Source: Ohessyouella blattaphilus (GTDB taxonomy: Bacteria; Bacillota; Clostridia; Lachnospirales; Lachnospiraceae). Taken from it: a stretch of 64,000 bases of DNA. The translations under genes were made by a program, and so were the position numbers. Shown here piece by piece: positions 61,825 to 64,000 of the stretch. The DNA lies in assembly GCF_024721265.1 (NCBI RefSeq), contig NZ_JAMXOC010000002.1, forward strand, positions 62,001 to 126,000, written 5' to 3'. The stretch's first letter is position 1. The number at the start of each line of letters is the position of its first letter. The notes below the pieces were generated by a model that did not search any database, had not been told where the DNA came from, and saw nothing but the letters and a program-made list of their open reading frames with translations.

Positions 61825-63174
61825 ATGGATATGCAAATGAATAAAGAGCGGGTATTAGAACTTTTGCACGCTCACCAATACAAGAAATTAAAAGAAGAAT
61901 TAGAAGAACAGATGCATCCTGTGGATTTGGCAGAAATGCTAGAGGAATTAGAGCCACTAGAAAGGGTGCTTATTTTTCGTTTGCTAGCGAAAGAAGAGGC
62001 GGCGGAGACCTTTACCAACATGAACTCAGACATGCGGGAAGAGCTGATTAACGCTCTTACGGAGCAGGAGCTTGAGGAAGTGATGGAAGAGATGTATATC
62101 GATGATACGGTAGATGTTTTAGAAGAGATGCCAGCCAATGTGGTAGATCGTTTGCTATTATCCATCGACGCCGAAAAACGAGCGCAGATTAATACCCTTT
62201 TGCAGTATCCGGAAGATAGTGCCGGAAGTATTATGACGGTGGATTATATCGCGCTTAGAAAAGAGATGACGGTCCAGGAAGCGATTTTAAAGATTCGCCA
62301 AGTGGGCCTTAATAAGGAGACAATCTATACGTGCTACGTTACGGAGAAACGTCGGTTGATTGGTCAGGTGGATTTAAAAGAGATTTTGACCACCAGTGAA
62401 TCCCGGCTGATTGAAGACGTGATGGATACGAATCTGATTTTTGCCCAGACGACGGATGATAAAGAAGATGCGGCCCGGATTATCAATAAGTACGGACTGA
62501 TTGCGCTACCTATTTTGGACCACGAAATGTGCATGGTGGGTCTTGTTACTGTTGACGATGCGATGCAGGTAATTCAGGAAGAGACCACCGAGGACATTAG
62601 CATTATGGCCGGTTTGTCGCCGAATGAGGATTCTTATTTTGGGACCACGGTTTTTGAACACGTGAAGAATCGCTTGCCCTGGCTTTTGTTTTTAATGCTT
62701 TCAGCCACGGTTACCCAAATGATTATGGGTCATTATGAGATGGCGTTAGCGGTAATGCCCCAACTGGCCGGGTTTATCCCCATGCTAATGGGAACTGGCG
62801 GAAACTGTGGTTCCCAGAGTTCGACGCTAGTGATTCGCGGACTGGCGGTGGGTGAGATTCAGCTAAACGATGTGTTAAAGGTGATGTTTAAGGAAGTGCG
62901 GGTAGCCCTGATTATCAGCTTGATTCTTTCCGTGGTAAACGGTGTGCGGATTTTACTGATGGGTCAAGGGGGAGCACTAACAGCACTGGCAATTGGGCTG
63001 ACCATGGCTTGTACCATTGTGATTGCCAAGATTGTGGGGTGTACCTTGCCCCTCTTTGCCAAACGGGTTGGTCTCGATCCGGCGATTATGGCGACGCCGC
63101 TGATTTCTACCTTAGTCGATATCAGTACGGTAACGGTGTACTTCGCCATTGTAACCGCAATTTTTCATATATAA
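61825..63174 (+). CDS. mgtE: Magnesium transporter MgtE
   Basis: A 449-residue Mg2+ channel. N-terminal acidic helical domain (about 1-130), a CBS pair (about 131-255, with SIMTVDYIAL), then five membrane helices from about 285. The membrane motif GTGGNCGSQSSTLVIRGLAV is diagnostic. The upstream space of about 95 bases is too short for an M-box riboswitch, so it seems not so regulated. Confidence 0.95.
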   Translation: MDMQMNKERVLELLHAHQYKKLKEELEEQMHPVDLAEMLEELEPLERVLIFRLLAKEEAAETFTNMNSDMREELINALTEQELEEVMEEMYIDDTVDVLEEMPANVVDRLLLSIDAEKRAQINTLLQYPEDSAGSIMTVDYIALRKEMTVQEAILKIRQVGLNKETIYTCYVTEKRRLIGQVDLKEILTTSESRLIEDVMDTNLIFAQTTDDKEDAARIINKYGLIALPILDHEMCMVGLVTVDDAMQVIQEETTEDISIMAGLSPNEDSYFGTTVFEHVKNRLPWLLFLMLSATVTQMIMGHYEMALAVMPQLAGFIPMLMGTGGNCGSQSSTLVIRGLAVGEIQLNDVLKVMFKEVRVALIISLILSVVNGVRILLMGQGGALTALAIGLTMACTIVIAKIVGCTLPLFAKRVGLDPAIMATPLISTLVDISTVTVYFAIVTAIFHI

Positions 63175-63239
63175 CCGCCATGTGAAAATAATAACGACGA
63201 TTGTACCGAAAAATACACAAAATATGTAGGTAAACTGGC

Positions 63240-63268
63240 TTGTTTTTAGATAATAGTTTGATTATAAT
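63240..63268 (+). promoter_or_regulatory. Candidate sigma-A promoter of pta
   Basis: TTGTTT (63240-63245), a 17-base spacer and TATAAT (63263-63268). A second overlapping candidate is TTGATT (63258-63263), 16 bases, TATACA (63280-63285). Confidence 0.5.
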
Positions 63269-63311
63269 TAATGTGATTATATACAACCAGTAGAAAGGAG
63301 TCTTTTAAATC

Positions 63312-64000
63312 ATGGGATTTATTGACGAGATTAAGGCGAAAGCTAAGGCCAACAAGAAGACAATCGTATTACCGGAATCAGAAGACATTAGAACGTACGA
63401 AGCAGCAGAGGCGATTTTACGAGATGGAACTGCCAACCTAGTAATTATTGGGAGCGACGAAGAAATCGCTGCTAATAAAGGCATGTTTGATGTGACTGGG
63501 GCGACTATTATCGACCCGAAGACATTTGCCAAATTAGATGCGTACATCGATAAGTTGGTGGAACTAAGACAGAAAAAAGGGTTGACGAAAGAAGAAGCGA
63601 CCAAGCTTTTAAAAGAAAATTATCTTTACTTTGGGGTTATGATGGTGAAGATGGGCGATGCTGATGGTATGGTTTCGGGAGCGTGTCACTCAACGGCTGA
63701 CGTGCTAAGACCGTCGCTACAGATTCTGAAAACAAAGCCGGGAACGAAGCTGGTATCAACTTTCTTCTTGATGGAAGTTCCGGATACGAGTCTGGGATCA
63801 GACGGAACTTTCGTCTTTTCCGATTGTGGTCTAGAGCAAAATCCCGATGCTGAAAAATTAGCATCCATTGCCTTATCCGCAGCGGAATCCTTTAGAACTT
63901 TTGTGAGAAAAGATCCAGTGGTAGCTTTATTGTCTCATTCAACCAAGGGTAGTGCGAAGCACCCTGACGTTGATAAGGTGGTAGAAGCAACGAAAATCGC
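63312..64000 (+). CDS. pta: Phosphate acetyltransferase, N-terminal part (cut by window edge)
   Basis: The frame opens at ATG 63312 and is still open at 64000 (229 codons visible of about 330). It converts acetyl-CoA and phosphate to acetyl phosphate in acetate fermentation. MGFIDEIKAKAKANKKTIVL and ESEDIRTYEAA start, and DGMVSGACHSTADVLRPSLQ and LLSHSTKGSA are family marks. AAAGGAG lies upstream. It is usually followed by ackA, which is not in the window. Confidence 0.93.
   Translation, partial: MGFIDEIKAKAKANKKTIVLPESEDIRTYEAAEAILRDGTANLVIIGSDEEIAANKGMFDVTGATIIDPKTFAKLDAYIDKLVELRQKKGLTKEEATKLLKENYLYFGVMMVKMGDADGMVSGACHSTADVLRPSLQILKTKPGTKLVSTFFLMEVPDTSLGSDGTFVFSDCGLEQNPDAEKLASIALSAAESFRTFVRKDPVVALLSHSTKGSAKHPDVDKVVEATKI

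Noticed and set aside
1-64000. CRISPR arrays, insertion sequences, integrase or prophage genes
   Set aside because: No regularly spaced repeats, transposase motifs or integrases were seen.

Overview
The window is a contiguous stretch of a motile, low-to-medium GC Gram-positive anaerobe chromosome. A Clostridia member, most likely Lachnospiraceae-like, is my inference. It rests on strong AGGAGG-type ribosome sites, a lipobox lipoprotein, FliW/CsrA, CheC/CheD/CheV, a CheC-FliN fusion (FliY), and a pta gene that starts at the right edge. About 46 kb is one motility locus. No insertion sequence, CRISPR array, rRNA or prophage is visible, and no gene-free stretch exceeds 300 bases.

Layout. (1) 1-1795: 3' part of lysA, an unknown lipoprotein and tRNA-Leu(CAA) with a perfect dyad in front and a terminator behind. 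(2) 1833-8791: a flagellin-modification island. Three plus-strand genes (CDP-glycerol-type phosphotransferase, ornithine-cyclodeaminase-family enzyme, nucleotidyltransferase fused to a PLP aminotransferase/decarboxylase) converge on a GT2 glycosyltransferase and a short flagellin gene. (3) 8800-12831: minus-strand cheA-cheW-cheR-cheB operon; its CheB has no receiver domain. (4) 12766-16430: a FliK-like/FlhB-C-like pair, then a chemoreceptor on the minus strand. (5) 16522-46801: the main fla/che operon of about 30 kb. It runs GGDEF-EAL protein, flgB, fliEFGHIJK, flgD, flagellar operon protein, flgE, flbD, motAB, fliM, cheY, flgC, fliY, fliOPQR, flhBA, fliA (sigma-28), two rod genes, cheC, cheD, cheV, EAL-HDOD protein, parA, comFB, fliD, fliS and a FliT-like gene. 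(6) 46757-49352: a secreted C39-like peptidase on the minus strand, then an orphan FtsE-like ATPase overlapping a nucleotidyltransferase-like gene. (7) 49339-53954: flgM, flgN, flgK, flgL, yviE-like, fliW, csrA. (8) 53939-64000: housekeeping genes polA, coaE, an MBL hydrolase, an ACT protein, a PFL-family protein, degV, tmcAL (minus), mgtE and pta (cut by the window edge).

How it works together. The main operon builds the basal body, export gate, rod and hook, and encodes sigma-28. A repeated element, [C/G]TTA[A/T] then 15 or 16 bases then G-N-CGATA[A/T], lies before the modification operon, the GT2 gene, hag, cheA, the chemoreceptor, fliD and flgM, with a one-mismatch copy before the C39 peptidase. 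I read it as this organism's sigma-28 promoter. It places flagellin, its modification enzymes, chemotaxis, filament cap and anti-sigma factor in one late regulon. FlgM/sigma-28 would time the late genes, and FliW/CsrA probably controls hag translation through a GGA-bearing hairpin in the hag leader. A second messenger layer (GGDEF-EAL with a degenerate GGDEF, catalytically dead EAL-HDOD, ComFB) is built into the operon.

The most novel-looking points are the sigma-28-linked flagellin modification island, the ParA-ComFB pair where flhF/flhG would be expected, the displaced flgC with no fliL, and the orphan FtsE plus nucleotidyltransferase pair.
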